Shown here piece by piece: positions 1 to 11,881 of a stretch of DNA of 64,000 nucleotides (its first letter is position 1; every line of letters begins with the position of its first letter). The notes beneath the pieces were generated by a model. It was not told the origin of the DNA. It saw nothing but the letters and a program-made list of their open reading frames with translations, and ran no database searches. Source of the DNA: Ceratothoa steindachneri (Eukaryota; Arthropoda; Malacostraca; Isopoda; Cymothoidae); assembly GCA_963969495.1 (NCBI GenBank), contig OZ018331.1, positions 150,843,264 to 150,907,263 on the forward strand, given 5' to 3'. A program made the translations under genes and the position numbers.

Positions 1-234
1 GAGGGGGTCCGATTACCGTTTTCTTAGACTTTGTCATCTTCGATCTGGCTTCTCCGACTTCCGACTTTCTTATTATTGAACTTTTCCTCTTTCTTAAGGG
101 CAATGGCCATGTTCTTCTCCGACAGAGCTCTGTTCTCGTTACAGGCGTTCGACCTCCCTCGCAAAACAGTTCTATTGGTGCCCGGTCACTCTTCACTCTC
201 ACATCTTTCTTCCAACCCCTGATATTGTTCTACT
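1..234. other. Unassigned flank
   Basis: A 63-codon frame opens at 31 on the plus strand, but it resembles no family I know and has no supporting context. I see nothing else here. Confidence 0.3.
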
Positions 235-700
235 TCTCAAAAGTAGGTATTTATTCTTCCTTTTCTTAAATGAGGGTAATTGCCAAGGCAAAGGCCGCTG
301 ATGCCCAGCGGGAGTCCATCCCTAACGCGGTTTAGGTCCTTCAGCTCAAAATGTATGCTTATTTGCGATGGCCCAAAGACCCTGGCGTAAGAGCGTGTCC
401 TTTCTCACACTCAACCGATGTCTAATCTTACCCCACTTTGAGCGAATGCAACCTCTTGGGGATTAAGAATTTTGTGTGGGAGAGCACTGCAGCCGCGCAG
501 AGGGAGCAGGAACATTTTTCATTTTTACACTCAGAACGCCACGGGACCACACCTAACATTACAGAGCAAAACAAACATTCCGAAGCTTAACTTAGCAGAA
601 ATCTCTTTTCCAAACACTTCAAACTTTCCCATAATTTTTACCTACATTTCAAAGCTTCCTCGTCTCACTTCGAGTATTTTTACTATTGTGTGACTGCAAA
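235..700 (+). repeat. Dispersed repeat DR1, copy 1
   Basis: This stretch aligns by eye with 3890-4690 in the same orientation. Shared landmarks in order are a TTATTC(C)TTC block, GGTAATTGCC, AAAGRCCGC, CAAAATGYAT, a TTTCTCAYACT block and a GTGKKAGRRCACTGC block. The copies are diverged, and the second carries about 200 extra bases in the middle. No coding potential or terminal repeat is visible, so the class is unknown. Confidence 0.6.
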
Positions 701-3700
701 CGGTAAGTCTATCGAAATCTGCTCCTGCCTTGGTTCTGTGATTGGGATTGGGATATGAGTTTAGCTTAAGAGACACTGGACATCAAAGACGAAGCGGGAA
801 ATATCGACAATGTGAACGGTTTAGAATTTAGCAAATCCATCGAAAAGTAGTACAACTGTCCTATTTCTTTACCTTGGTTGTAGGAAATTTTGCCAGAGGT
901 TCCTTCGAATCACAACATACCGTTGGCAGCGTTAAATAATCAAAACGAGATTCGATGAAAAGGGCCTCTCGGACGCCTATAATGAGATTTTTGAAAATTG
1001 GAATTATAGAACAAATACATTTGGGCTCGAAAAATTATGGTAAATATGTTTGACCACTTCATAGACGAATCATAAAGACCTGCTGAACAAACCACTATAA
1101 AATTAAGACCTATCTTTAACTGCAGCCTGAAAGTAAACTCTTTCCCTTGGTTAAATGAAGCTGCAGACTCCGGTGTAGACCTTTCGATCAAATAATTTTG
1201 ATCATGCTCACCGAGATTAAGGAGCCTTTGCAAATTATATTAAAGTCCGATAAGAATGAACTTGGGGGGGGGGATAAACAAAAAAAATGGTGAACTTGTA
1301 ACGTATCGTGAACGTTTCTTAGTTTGGGGGATAGCTAGTTCCCCGTTTATTGTAAACTACATCCTCAAATACTACTGTCGTGGCATACCTTTTTAGATCG
1401 TGATATACTTTTTTTTAAGTATGCTTTTGTCTAAGAATGCTATTTTTTGTTGTTTTTAAGGAAGAGCCGCTTCAAACACGTAAGCATATAGAGAAACGCA
1501 CAGGAATTATCCCAAAATAAACATATTCTAAATTTAACAATTTACTACACCAAAAAACATGAACCACAGAAATACTACGAATTTAAAATACACAATAATG
1601 ACTTCAAGTTTCTAAGTAAGGCTTTTTTAACTTGACCCTATAATATTGGTTAACTCGCTACTCACTTCAATATAAAAGAAATAGGCTAATTGTCTCTACT
1701 GGAGTTTAAATACCTTGGTTGCTCTGGCGGCGGGTTTGATTTTGACCTTGAACTCAATGAGCCCAGGCACCACAGGAATCTGGTGGGTTCTTTGACGCGT
1801 GCTTCGACCAGATTGTTTGAGGGGGACGGGATGACTTGGCAGTCACAAGGTACTTTGGCGAGTGTAGCAGATGGGGGTCCACACGGTATTCAGGGGGGGG
1901 GGGGCTTGTGGACGGGCTGCAGGAGGGTTCTTACTCCAACGGTTTTTCTCAGCAAGTCTTAACTCTGCTCCAGCTGGCCTTTGAGCTTGAGAGAAACGCG
2001 TCTCCAATTTCTTACTTGAGGTGAAATTGAATATACACTCGTAGGGGAGATCTGGCCGTTCAAACCCGTACGGCTTTTCATAGAGGCGAGTGGCGAGGGG
2101 CTGGGGTTACGAACTTGACCCAAGGTGCCTGGCCCGGATGTTTTTGCGGTCAACGTCCCGTGTCTCAACTGGGAGAGAACGGGAGAGGGGCGATTTCCCT
2201 ACAACTATCTATCCCAGTCTTTAAATTACCTTTGTTCCCCCAAATTAAAAGATTCTTTATATTGAAAGTTTTAGAATTACAAATTCCGATCCCGAAATCC
2301 TCAAACTAGTTTTCATTAAATCAAGCGAAAGATTGCACAAATGTGGGTTAGAACTTAGGCCCTGGAATTCAAACGAGTCTTTAAATTCCATGCTCGAGGG
2401 TGAGAGCAAATCGCTTGAACACAAGGCGGCCATTGAGAGCGTGTTTGGTTACCATTGTGAGATAGAGAAAGATCTTGAAGTAATCCTGCCAGAATTGAGT
2501 CCCGTCGTCAAAACAAAAAAAATATCGTCTCAAGTTACAAAAGTATTCGATCCCCTGTACCTCCTCTTGACTGTAACTATCCACAGTAGGCTTTAAATGC
2601 AGTATCAGGTCTCAAAAGGTGATATAGTACTCAGAGGGAAGTGTCTTCGATCTATTTTAAAACATGGGAATTACTTTACTCCGATCTTTGTGAAGTTGTT
2701 GTGGAAAGTGAAAATTCTGTTATGCAATCAAAGCTTGCTATATATTTCAGATATTTTCTGTACATCGGAATAATTCAAACTTAATTCTATTCAAATCCAA
2801 GGTTTCTTCTTTCCTGGAGAATCTTGTCTTCTCTGGAACTTATGATCGTCGTTCTAGCTTTCAAAACTTCTCTTTCTTGAATCATTGACAAATCATTTTG
2901 TCTTGGCATCTTAACGATGTTAGCAAATTAAAGTAAAGCCATTGTTTGCAAAGAACCATTTTCAAGATATTAAAGTCATTAAGAAAGAACTTTAAAGTAG
3001 ATATTAGATTAACATTTACAATAAGTGAAGGCAGTGGACAACATTACCGATGTAATAATAACCCTTAAGGAAATCAATTAAAAAATAAAATTTGCCTCCG
3101 TGATCTCTCTCGGGTAACTTTAGGCAAAAGAAATCTGTCCCAAACCTGAATTGAAATGTTCAACGAGTCCAATAAGAATTTGATTTCCTGCCAAATCACA
3201 CTTCAAACTGAATTTGAACCCCTTTAGACATTTAAAGATTCTCAGATTAGAACCTCCCCCCCCTCCCATTATATGGGACCACTAGCCTTGTGCTAAAGTT
3301 CATTTTCAAACTAAGAACGAAACCAGAGATCGGCCTCCAATTCGCTTGCCAACTATACCTGGTTTCCTTCCCTAATGAAAACAATTTTCTCGAAGATCTC
3401 GCAAAAGGAAGTGACCCTGCCTTCCCTCGTTTAGGACCTTGACCTATTTATCGCTCAATATGGTCTTATCAGAGGTTAGGGGAGGATATAAAAATTAAAC
3501 TTGTACGATAATAACGTTAACTCTTTAATGTTGGGTAAAAAAAGTCATTTGACTACTTTAATGATTCCTTATTGTCATTTAAGATGTAAACATGGATCCA
3601 TTCATCTGTAATGATGCTTGGAATCTCAGGTTTCTGGATCAGTTTTCGCGTCAAATCGTCAAAAAGGAATTATGAGCAATTTAATGTGCACAAAATAGCA

Positions 3701-3889
3701 TCTGTAACCGTCCCAAAAGTGCTGCGGCTTAAGGGCAGAAAGCACACGTAGGGATCTGTAGATTTAAGCTTTAATTAATGTTAAGCTTCAAACCTTCTTT
3801 TATGCCTTAAAGCTTTCCTGACGGCGAAGATTTTAGAATTATATTTGCAACCGATGGATTTTCCCAGCATGCTTCACTCTCTGTTTACC
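701..3889. other. AT-rich stretch without recognisable genes
   Basis: About 3.2 kb with only short open frames (90 codons or fewer), none resembling a known protein. Two G runs are visible (1264-1273 and 1893-1904). I see no terminal repeats, RNA genes or protein remnants. Confidence 0.5.
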
Positions 3890-4690
3890 ATATCGCTCTA
3901 TCGACTGTGGGTTTATTTTATTCCTTCTTAAGTCCTGGTAATTGCCCCGGGAAAAGACCGCCCACGCTCAGTGGAGGTCCGACTCTAAAGAGGTTGAGGC
4001 TCTCTTAGTTCAAAATGCATTTTTAGTCACGCGCGACTCTACATCTCACATGTCAGTCGGTCGGTCCCCGTTTTTTGGGGTTTTTTTTGGGGGGGGGCGG
4101 AAATAACATCGTAATTATTCGCCGATTCTAACGAAATTTGAAACCCTTATGTCGTTTTACTCGTAACATTCTCTTTCGAATGATATAATTGCCAAAGTCC
4201 TCCCAAGGTTAGTCTTGGAATTATTGAAAGTTTTGAAGGTAGTAAGGTCATAAATCGGAATAAGTGAGAGCACGCGACTTTTGGTCAGCATCCCTTGTTC
4301 GGACAACTGCGCTGTTTGGCGGCAAGCAAAAGGGCCCGGCGTCACAGCGTCGTCTTTCTCATACTACTCGACTGAGCTTTAACCTTATACCACTCCTGGT
4401 AGTCGATCCTTTGGTCTCTCACCCTGAGGTTGATGTGGTAGGACACTGCGGGGTCGCGAAGGAGGGAGTAGGGGCACTTATTCTTTTAATTATGAACGGC
4501 AGCCAGACACGGGTAATATCTACAAAAGAAATAAAATTTTAAAATTTAACTGGCACCAGACCCCTTTCTACCCACTTGAAACTTTCACACAATTTGCATC
4601 TAATTTACCCAGCGTCTGCGTCTCATTCTTCCACTTTGACTTGGTTTAACCTATTAAATATTTTTGCCTCTTGTGAGTGAGTCACTAAAA
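3890..4690 (+). repeat. Dispersed repeat DR1, copy 2
   Basis: Homologous to 235-700 in direct orientation. The match resumes after an inserted segment at about 4020-4263 and continues to about 4690, some 75 bases before the satellite begins. The insert contains T and G runs (4070-4098). No coding content is recognised. Confidence 0.6.
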
Positions 4691-5320
4691 TTCATATCAA
4701 GCGGAAAAGTAAGTAAACATATTACTATATGGAATATTCTATTCAGTCTGCGGTTGCGCAGGTTTAGGATTGCCCGATTTTAAGGTGGGAGAAATGAGTG
4801 CCAGATTTGAAAGATTGAAGGATGATTGTCCTATTTTAAGGTGGGAGAAATGAGTGCCAGATTTGATAGATTGAAGGATGATTGTCCGATTTTAAGGTGG
4901 GATAAATGAGTGCCCGATTTTAAGGTGGGAGAAATGAGTGCCAGATTTGAAAGATTGAAGGATGAGTGCCCGATTTTAAGGTGGGATAAATGAGTGCCAG
5001 ATTTGATAGATTGAAGGATGATTGCCCGATTTTAAGGTGGGATGAATGAGTGCCCGATTTTAAGGTGGGAGAAATGAGTGCCAGATTTGATATATTGAAG
5101 GATGAGTGCCCGATTTTAAGGTGGGAGAAATGAGTGCCAGATTTGAAAGATTGAAGGATGATTGCCCGATTTTAAGGTGGGAAAAATGAGTGCCAGATTT
5201 AATAGATTGAAGGATGAGTGCCCGATTTTAAGGTGGGAGAAATGAGTGCCAGATTTGAAAGATTGAAGGATGATTGCCCGATTTTAAGGTGGGAAAAATG
5301 AGTGCCAGATTTGATAGATT

Positions 5321-6664
5321 GAAAGATGAGTGCCCGATTTTAAGGTGGGAAAAATGAGTGCCAGATTTGATAGATTGAAGAATGAGTGCCCGATTTTAAG
5401 GTGGGAGAAATGAGTGCCAGATTTGATAGATTGAAGGATGAATGCCCGATTTTAAGGTGGGAGAAATGAGTGCCAGATTTAATAGATTGAAGGATGAGTG
5501 CCCGATTTTAAGGTGGGAGAAATGAGTGCCAGATTTGAAAGATTGAAGGATGATTGCCCGATTTTAAGGTGGGAAAAATGAGTGCCAGATTTGATAGATT
5601 GAAAGATGAGTGCCCGATTTTAAGGTGGGAAAAATGAGTGCCAGATTTGATAGATTGAAGAATGAGTGCCCGATTTTAAGGTGGGAGAAATGAGTGCCAG
5701 ATTTGATAGATTGAAGGATGAGTGCCCGATTTTAAGGTGGGATAAATGAGTGCCAGATTTGATAGATTGAAGGATGAGTGCCCGATTTTAAGGTGGGAAA
5801 AATGAGTTCCAGATTTGATAGATTGAAGGATGAGTGCCCGATTTTAAGGTGGGAGAAATGAGTGCCAGATTTGATAGATTGAAGGATGGGTGCCCGATTT
5901 TAAGGTGGGAGAAATGAGTGCCAGATTTGAAAGATTGAAGGATGATTGCCCGATTTTAAGGTGGGAAAAATGAGTGCCAGATTTGATAGATTGAAAGATG
6001 AGTGCCCGATTTTAAGGTGGGAAAAATGAGTGCCAGATTTGATAGATTGAAGAATGAGTGCCCGATTTTAAGGTGGGAGAAATGAGTGCCAGATTTGATA
6101 GATTGAAGGATGAATGCCCGATTTTAAGGTGGGAGAAATGAGTGCCAGATTTAATAGATTGAAGGATGAGTGCCCGATTTTAAGGTGGGAGAAATGAGTG
6201 CCAGATTTGAAAGATTGAAGGATGATTGCCCGATTTTAAGGTGGGAAAAATGAGTGCCAGATTTGATAGATTGAAAGATGAGTGCCCGATTTTAAGGTGG
6301 GAAAAATGAGTGCCAGATTTGATAGATTGAAGAATGAGTGCCCGATTTTAAGGTGGGAGAAATGAGTGCCAGATTTGATAGATTGAAGGATGAGTGCCCG
6401 ATTTTAAGGTGGGATAAATGAGTGCCAGATTTGATAGATTGAAGGATGAGTGCCCGATTTTAAGGTGGGAAAAATGAGTTCCAGATTTGATAGATTGAAG
6501 GATGAGTGCCCGATTTTAAGGTGGGAGAAATGAGTGCCAGATTTGATAGATTGAAGGATGGGTGCCCGATTTTAAGGTGGGAGAAATGAGTGCCAGATTT
6601 GAAAGATTGAAGGATGATTGTCCTATTTTAAGGTGGGAGAAATGAGTGCCAGATTTGATAGATT
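5321..6664. repeat. 672-bp higher-order repeat within the satellite
   Basis: The rare variant GAAAGATGAG occurs at 5321, 5601, 5993 and 6273. The spacings are 280, 392 and 280, so a 12-unit (672 bp) block is repeated. Neighbouring variants (GAAGAATGAG, GGATGAATGC, TTTAATAG) recur in the same order in both blocks. The block limits are approximate. Confidence 0.75.
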
Positions 6665-6676
6665 GAAGGATGAGTG

Positions 6677-8910
6677 CTCGATTTTAAGATGGGAGAAATG
6701 AGTGCTATATTTGATAGATTGAAGGATGAGTGCCCGATTTTAAGGTGGGAGAAATGAGTGCCAGATTTGAAAGATTGAAGGATGATTGTCCTATTTTAAG
6801 GTGGGAGAAATGAGTGCCAGATTTGATAGATTGAAGGATGAGTGCCCGATTTTAAGGTGGGAGAAATGAGTGCCAGATTTGAAGGATGATTGCCCGATTT
6901 TAAGGTGGGAAAAATGAGTTCCAGATTTGATAGATTGAAGGATGAGTGCCCGATTTTAAGGTGGAAAAAATGAGTGCCAGATTTGATAGATTGAAGGATG
7001 AGTGCCCGATTTTAAGGTGGGATAAATGAGTGCCAGATTTGAAAGATTGAAGGATGATTGTCCTATTTTAAGGTGGGAGAAATGAGCTCCAGATTTGATA
7101 GATTGAAGGATGAGTGCCCGATTTTAAGGTGGGAGAAATGAGGGCCAGTTTTGATAGATTGAAGGATGATTGCCCGATTTTAAGGTGGGAAAAATAAGTG
7201 CCAGATTTGATAGATTGAAGGATGAGTGCCCGATTTTAAGGTGGGAAAAATGAGTGCCAGATTTGATAGATTGAAGGATGAGTGCCCGATTTTAAGGTGG
7301 GAGAAATGAGTGCCAGATTTGATAGATTGAAGGATGAGTGCCCGATTTTAAGGTGGGAGAAATGAGTGCCAGATTTGATAGAATGAAGGATGAGTGCCCG
7401 ATTTTAAGGTGGGAGAAATGAGTGCCAGATTTGAAAGATTGAAGGATGATTGTCCTATTTTAAGGTGGGAGAAATGAGTGCCAGATTTGATAGATTGAAG
7501 GATGAGTGCCTGATTTTAAGGTGGGATAAATGAGTGCCAGATTTGATAGATTGAAGGATGAGTGCCCGATTTTAAGGTGGGAAAAATGAGTGCCAGATTT
7601 GATAGATTGAAGGATGAGTGCCCGATTTTAAGGTGGGAAAAATGAGTGCCAGATTTGATAGATTGAAGGATGAGTGCCCGATTTTAAGGTGGGAGAAATG
7701 AGTGCCAGATTTGAAAGATTGAAGGATGATTGTCCTATTTTAAGGTGGGAGAAATGAGTGCCAGATTTGATAGATTGAAGGATGAGTGCCCGATTTTAAG
7801 GTGGGAGAAATGGGTGCCAGATTTGATAGATTGAAGGATGAGTGCCCGATTTTAAGGTGGGAAAAATGAGTGCCAGATTTGATAGATTGAAGGATGAGTG
7901 CCCGATTTTAAGGTGGGAGAAATGAGTGCCAGATTTGAAAGATTGAAGGATGATTGCCCGATTTTAAGGTGGGAGAAATGAATGCCAGATTTGATAGATT
8001 GAAGGATGATTGCCCGATTTTAAGGTGGGAGAAATGAGTGCCAGATTTGAAAGATTGAAGGATGATTGCCCGATTTTAAGGTGGGAAAAATGAGTGCCAG
8101 ATTTGATAGATTGAAGGATGAGTGCCCGATTTTAAGGTGGGAAAAATGAGTGCCAGATTTGATAGATTGAAGGATGAGTGCCCGATTTTAAGGTGGGAGA
8201 AATGAGTGCCAGATTTGAAAGATTGAAGGATGATTGTCCTATTTTAAGGTAGGAGAAATGAGTGCCAGATTTGATAGATTGAAGGATGAGTGCCCGATTT
8301 TAAGGTGGGAGAAATGAGTGCCAGATTTGAAAGATTGAAGGATGATTGTCCTATTTTAAGGTAGGAGAAATGAGTCCTAGATTTGAAAGATTGAAGGATG
8401 ATTGCCCGATTTTAAGGTGAGATAAATGAGTGCCAGATTTGAAACATTGAAGGATGAATGCCCGATTTTCAGGAGTGGAGAAATGAGTGCCAGATTTGAA
8501 AGATTGAAGGATGATTGCCCGATTTAAAGGTAGAATAAATGAGTGCGCCAGATTTGAAAGATTGAAGGATGATTGCCCTATTTTAATGTGGGAGAAATGA
8601 GTGCCAGATTTGAAAGATTGAAGGATGAGTGCCAGATTTTAAGGTGGGAGAAATGAGTGCCAGATTTGATAGATTGAAGGATGAGTGCCCGATTTTAAGG
8701 TGGGAAAAATGAGTGCCAGATTTGATAGATTGAAGGATGAGTGCCCGATTTTAAGGTGGGAAAAATGAGTGCCAGATTTGATAGATTGAAGGATGGGTGC
8801 CCGATTTTAAGGTGGGAGAAATGAGTGCCAGATTTGAAAGATTGAAGGATGATTGTCCTATTTTAAGGTGGGGAAATGAGTGCCAGATTTGATAGATTGA
8901 AGGATGAGTG
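6677..8910. repeat. Satellite core block I (about 2.23 kb)
   Basis: Marker variants occur in a fixed order: GTGCTCG (6675), AGGGCCAGTT (7141), AAATAAGTG, GATAGAATGAAG, AGGAGTGGAG (8471) and GTGCGCCAG (about 8544). The same ordered set returns in blocks II and III. Confidence 0.85.
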
Positions 8911-9638
8911 CTCGATTTTAAGATGGGAGAAATGAGTGCCATATTTGATAGATTGAAGGATGAGTGCCCGATTTTAAGGTGGGAGAAATGAGTGCCAGAT
9001 TTGAAAGATTGAAGGATGATTGTCCTATTTTAAGGTGGGAGAAATGAGTGCCAGATTTGATAGATTGAAGGATGAGTGCCCGATTTTAAGGTGGGAAAAA
9101 TGAGTGCCAGATTTAATAGATTGAAGGATGAATGCCCGATTTTAAGGTGGGAGAAATGAGTGCCAGATTTGAAAGATTGAAGGATGATTGCCCGATTTTA
9201 AGGTGGGAAAAATGAGTGCCAGATTTGATAGATTGAAAGATGAGTGCCCGATTTTAAGGTGGGAAAAATGAGTGCCAGATTTGATAGATTGAAGAATGAG
9301 TGCCCGATTTTAAGGTGGGAGAAATGAGTGCCAGATTTGATAGATTGAAGGATGAGTGCCCGATTTTAAGGTGGGAGAAATGAGTGCCAGATTTGATAGA
9401 TTGAAGGATGAGTGCCCGATTTTAAGGTGGGAAAAATGAGTGCCAGATTTGATAGATTGAAGGATGAGTGCCCGATTTTAAGGTGGGAAAAATGAGTGCC
9501 AGATTTGATAGATTGAAGGATGGGTGCCCGATTTTAAGGTGGGAGAAATGAGTGCCAGATTTGAAAGATTGAAGGATGATTGTCCTATTTTAAGGTGGGA
9601 GAAATGAGTTCGAGATTTGATAGATTGAAGGATGAGTG
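8911..9638. repeat. 13-unit segment between core blocks I and II
   Basis: This 728 bp segment (13 x 56) separates block I from block II and has no counterpart between II and III. Its variants (TTTAATAG, GGATGAATGC, GAAAGATGAG) match the 5.2-6.6 kb part of the array, which suggests it was copied from there. Confidence 0.65.
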
Positions 9639-11881
9639 CTCGATTTTAAGATGGGAGAAATGAGTGCCATATTTGATAGATTGAAGGATGAGTGCCCGAT
9701 TTTAAGGTGGGAGAAATGAGTGCCAGATTTGAAAGATTGAAGGATGATTGTCCTATTTTAAGGTGGGAGAAATGAGTGCCAGATTTGATAGATTGAAGGA
9801 TGAGTGCCCGATTTTAAGGTGGGAGAAATGAGTGCCAGATTTGAAAGATTGAAGGATGATTGCCCGATTTTAAGGTGGGAAAAATGAGTTCCAGATTTGA
9901 TAGATTGAAGGATGAGTGCCCGATTTTAAGGTGGGAAAAATGAGTGCCAGATTTGATAGATTGAAGGATGAGTGCCCGATTTTAAGGTGGGATAAATGAG
10001 TGCCAGATTTGAAAGATTGAAGGATGATTGTCCTATTTTAAGGTGGGAGAAATGAGCTCCAGATTTGATAGATTGAAGGATGAGTGCCCGATTTTAAGGT
10101 GGGAGAAATGAGGGCCAGTTTTGATAGATTGAAGGATGATTGCCCGATTTTAAGGTGGGAAAAATAAGTGCCAGATTTGATAGATTGAAGGATGAGTGCC
10201 CGATTTTAAGGTGGGAAAAATGAGTGCCAGATTTGATAGATTGAAGGATGAGTGCCCGATTTTAAGGTGGGAGAAATGAGTGCCAGATTTGATAGATTGA
10301 AGGATGAGTGCCCGATTTTAAGGTGGGAGAAATGAGTGCCAGATTTGATAGAATGAAGGATGAGTGCCCGATTTTAAGGTGGGAGAAATGAGTGCCAGAT
10401 TTGAAAGATTGAAGGATGATTGTCCTATTTTAAGGTGGGAGAAGTGAGTGCCAGATTTGATAGATTGAAGGATGAGTGCCTGATTTTAAGGTGGGAGAAA
10501 TGAGTGCCAGATTTGATAGATTTAAGGATGAGTGCCCGATTTTAAGGTGGGAAAAATGAGTGCCAGATTTGATAGATTGAAGGATGAGTGCCCGATTTTA
10601 AGGTGGGAAAAATGAGTGCCAGATTTGATAGATTGAAGGATGAGTGCCCGATTTTAAGGTGGGAGAAATGAGTGCCAGATTTGAAAGATTGAAGGATGAT
10701 TGTCCTATTTTAAGGTGGGAGAAATGAGTGCCAGATTTGATAGATTGAAGGATGAGTGCCCGATTTTAAGGTGGGAGAAATGGGTGCCAGATTTGATAGA
10801 TTGAAGGATGAGTGCCCGATTTTTAGGTGGGAAAAATGAGTGCCAGATTTGATAGATTGAAGGATGAGTGCCCGATTTTAAGGTGGGAGAAATGAGTGCC
10901 AGATTTGAAAGATTGAAGGATGATTGCCCGATTTTAAGGTGGGAGAAATGAATGCCAGATTTGATAGATTGAAGGATGATTGCCCGATTTTAAGGTGGGA
11001 GAAATGAGTGCCAGATTTGAAAGATTGAAGGATGATTGCCCGATTTTAAGGTGGGAAAAATGAGTGCCAGATTTGATAGATTGAAGGATGAGTGCCCGAT
11101 TTTAAGGTGGGAAAAATGAGTGCCAGATTTGATAGATTGAAGGATGAGTGCCCGATTTTAAGGTGGGAGAAATGAGTGCCAGATTTGAAAGATTGAAGGA
11201 TGATTGTCCTATTTTAAGGTAGGAGAAATGAGTGCCAGATTTGATAGATTGAAGGATGAGTGCCCGATTTTAAGGTGGGAGAAATGAGTGCCAGATTTGA
11301 AAGATTGAAGGATGATTGTCCTATTTTAAGGTAGGAGAAATGAGTGCCAGATTTGAAAGATTGAAGGATGATTGCCCGATTTTAAGGTGAGATAAATGAG
11401 TGCCAGATTTGAAACATTGAAGGATGAATGCCCGATTTTCAGGAGTGGAGAAATGAGTGCCAGATTTGAAAGATTGAAGGATGATTGCCCGATTTAAAGG
11501 TAGAATAAATGAGTGCGCCAGATTTGAAAGATTGAAGGATGATTGCCCTATTTTAATGTGGGAGAAATGAGTGCCAGATTTGAAAGATTGAAGGATGAGT
11601 GCCAAATTTTAAGGTGGGAGAAATGAGTGCCAGATTTGATAGATTGAAGGATGAGTGCCCGATTTTAAGGTGGGAAAAATGAGTGCCAGATTTGATAGAT
11701 TGAAGGATGAGTGCCCGATTTTAAGGTGGGAAAAATGAGTGCCATATTTGATAGATTGAATGATGGGTGCCCGATTTTAAGGTGGGAGAAATGAGTGCCA
11801 GATTTGAAAGATTGAAGGATGATTGTCCTATTTTAAGGTGGGAGAAATTAGTGCCAGATTTGATAGATTGAACGATGAGTG
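9639..11881. repeat. Satellite core block II (about 2.24 kb, 40 units)
   Basis: The markers repeat those of block I: GTGCTCG (9637), AGGGCCAGTT (10111) and AGGAGTGGAG (11441). The offset from block I is 2970 bases for the last two and 2962 for the first. An 8-base deletion near 6880 in block I explains the difference. Confidence 0.85.

Noticed and set aside
11321..11605. Minus-strand frame of 94 codons with repeated IFQIWHSF-like text
   Set aside because: It is translated satellite. The 56 bp unit is not a multiple of three and the frame exists only because of local indels.
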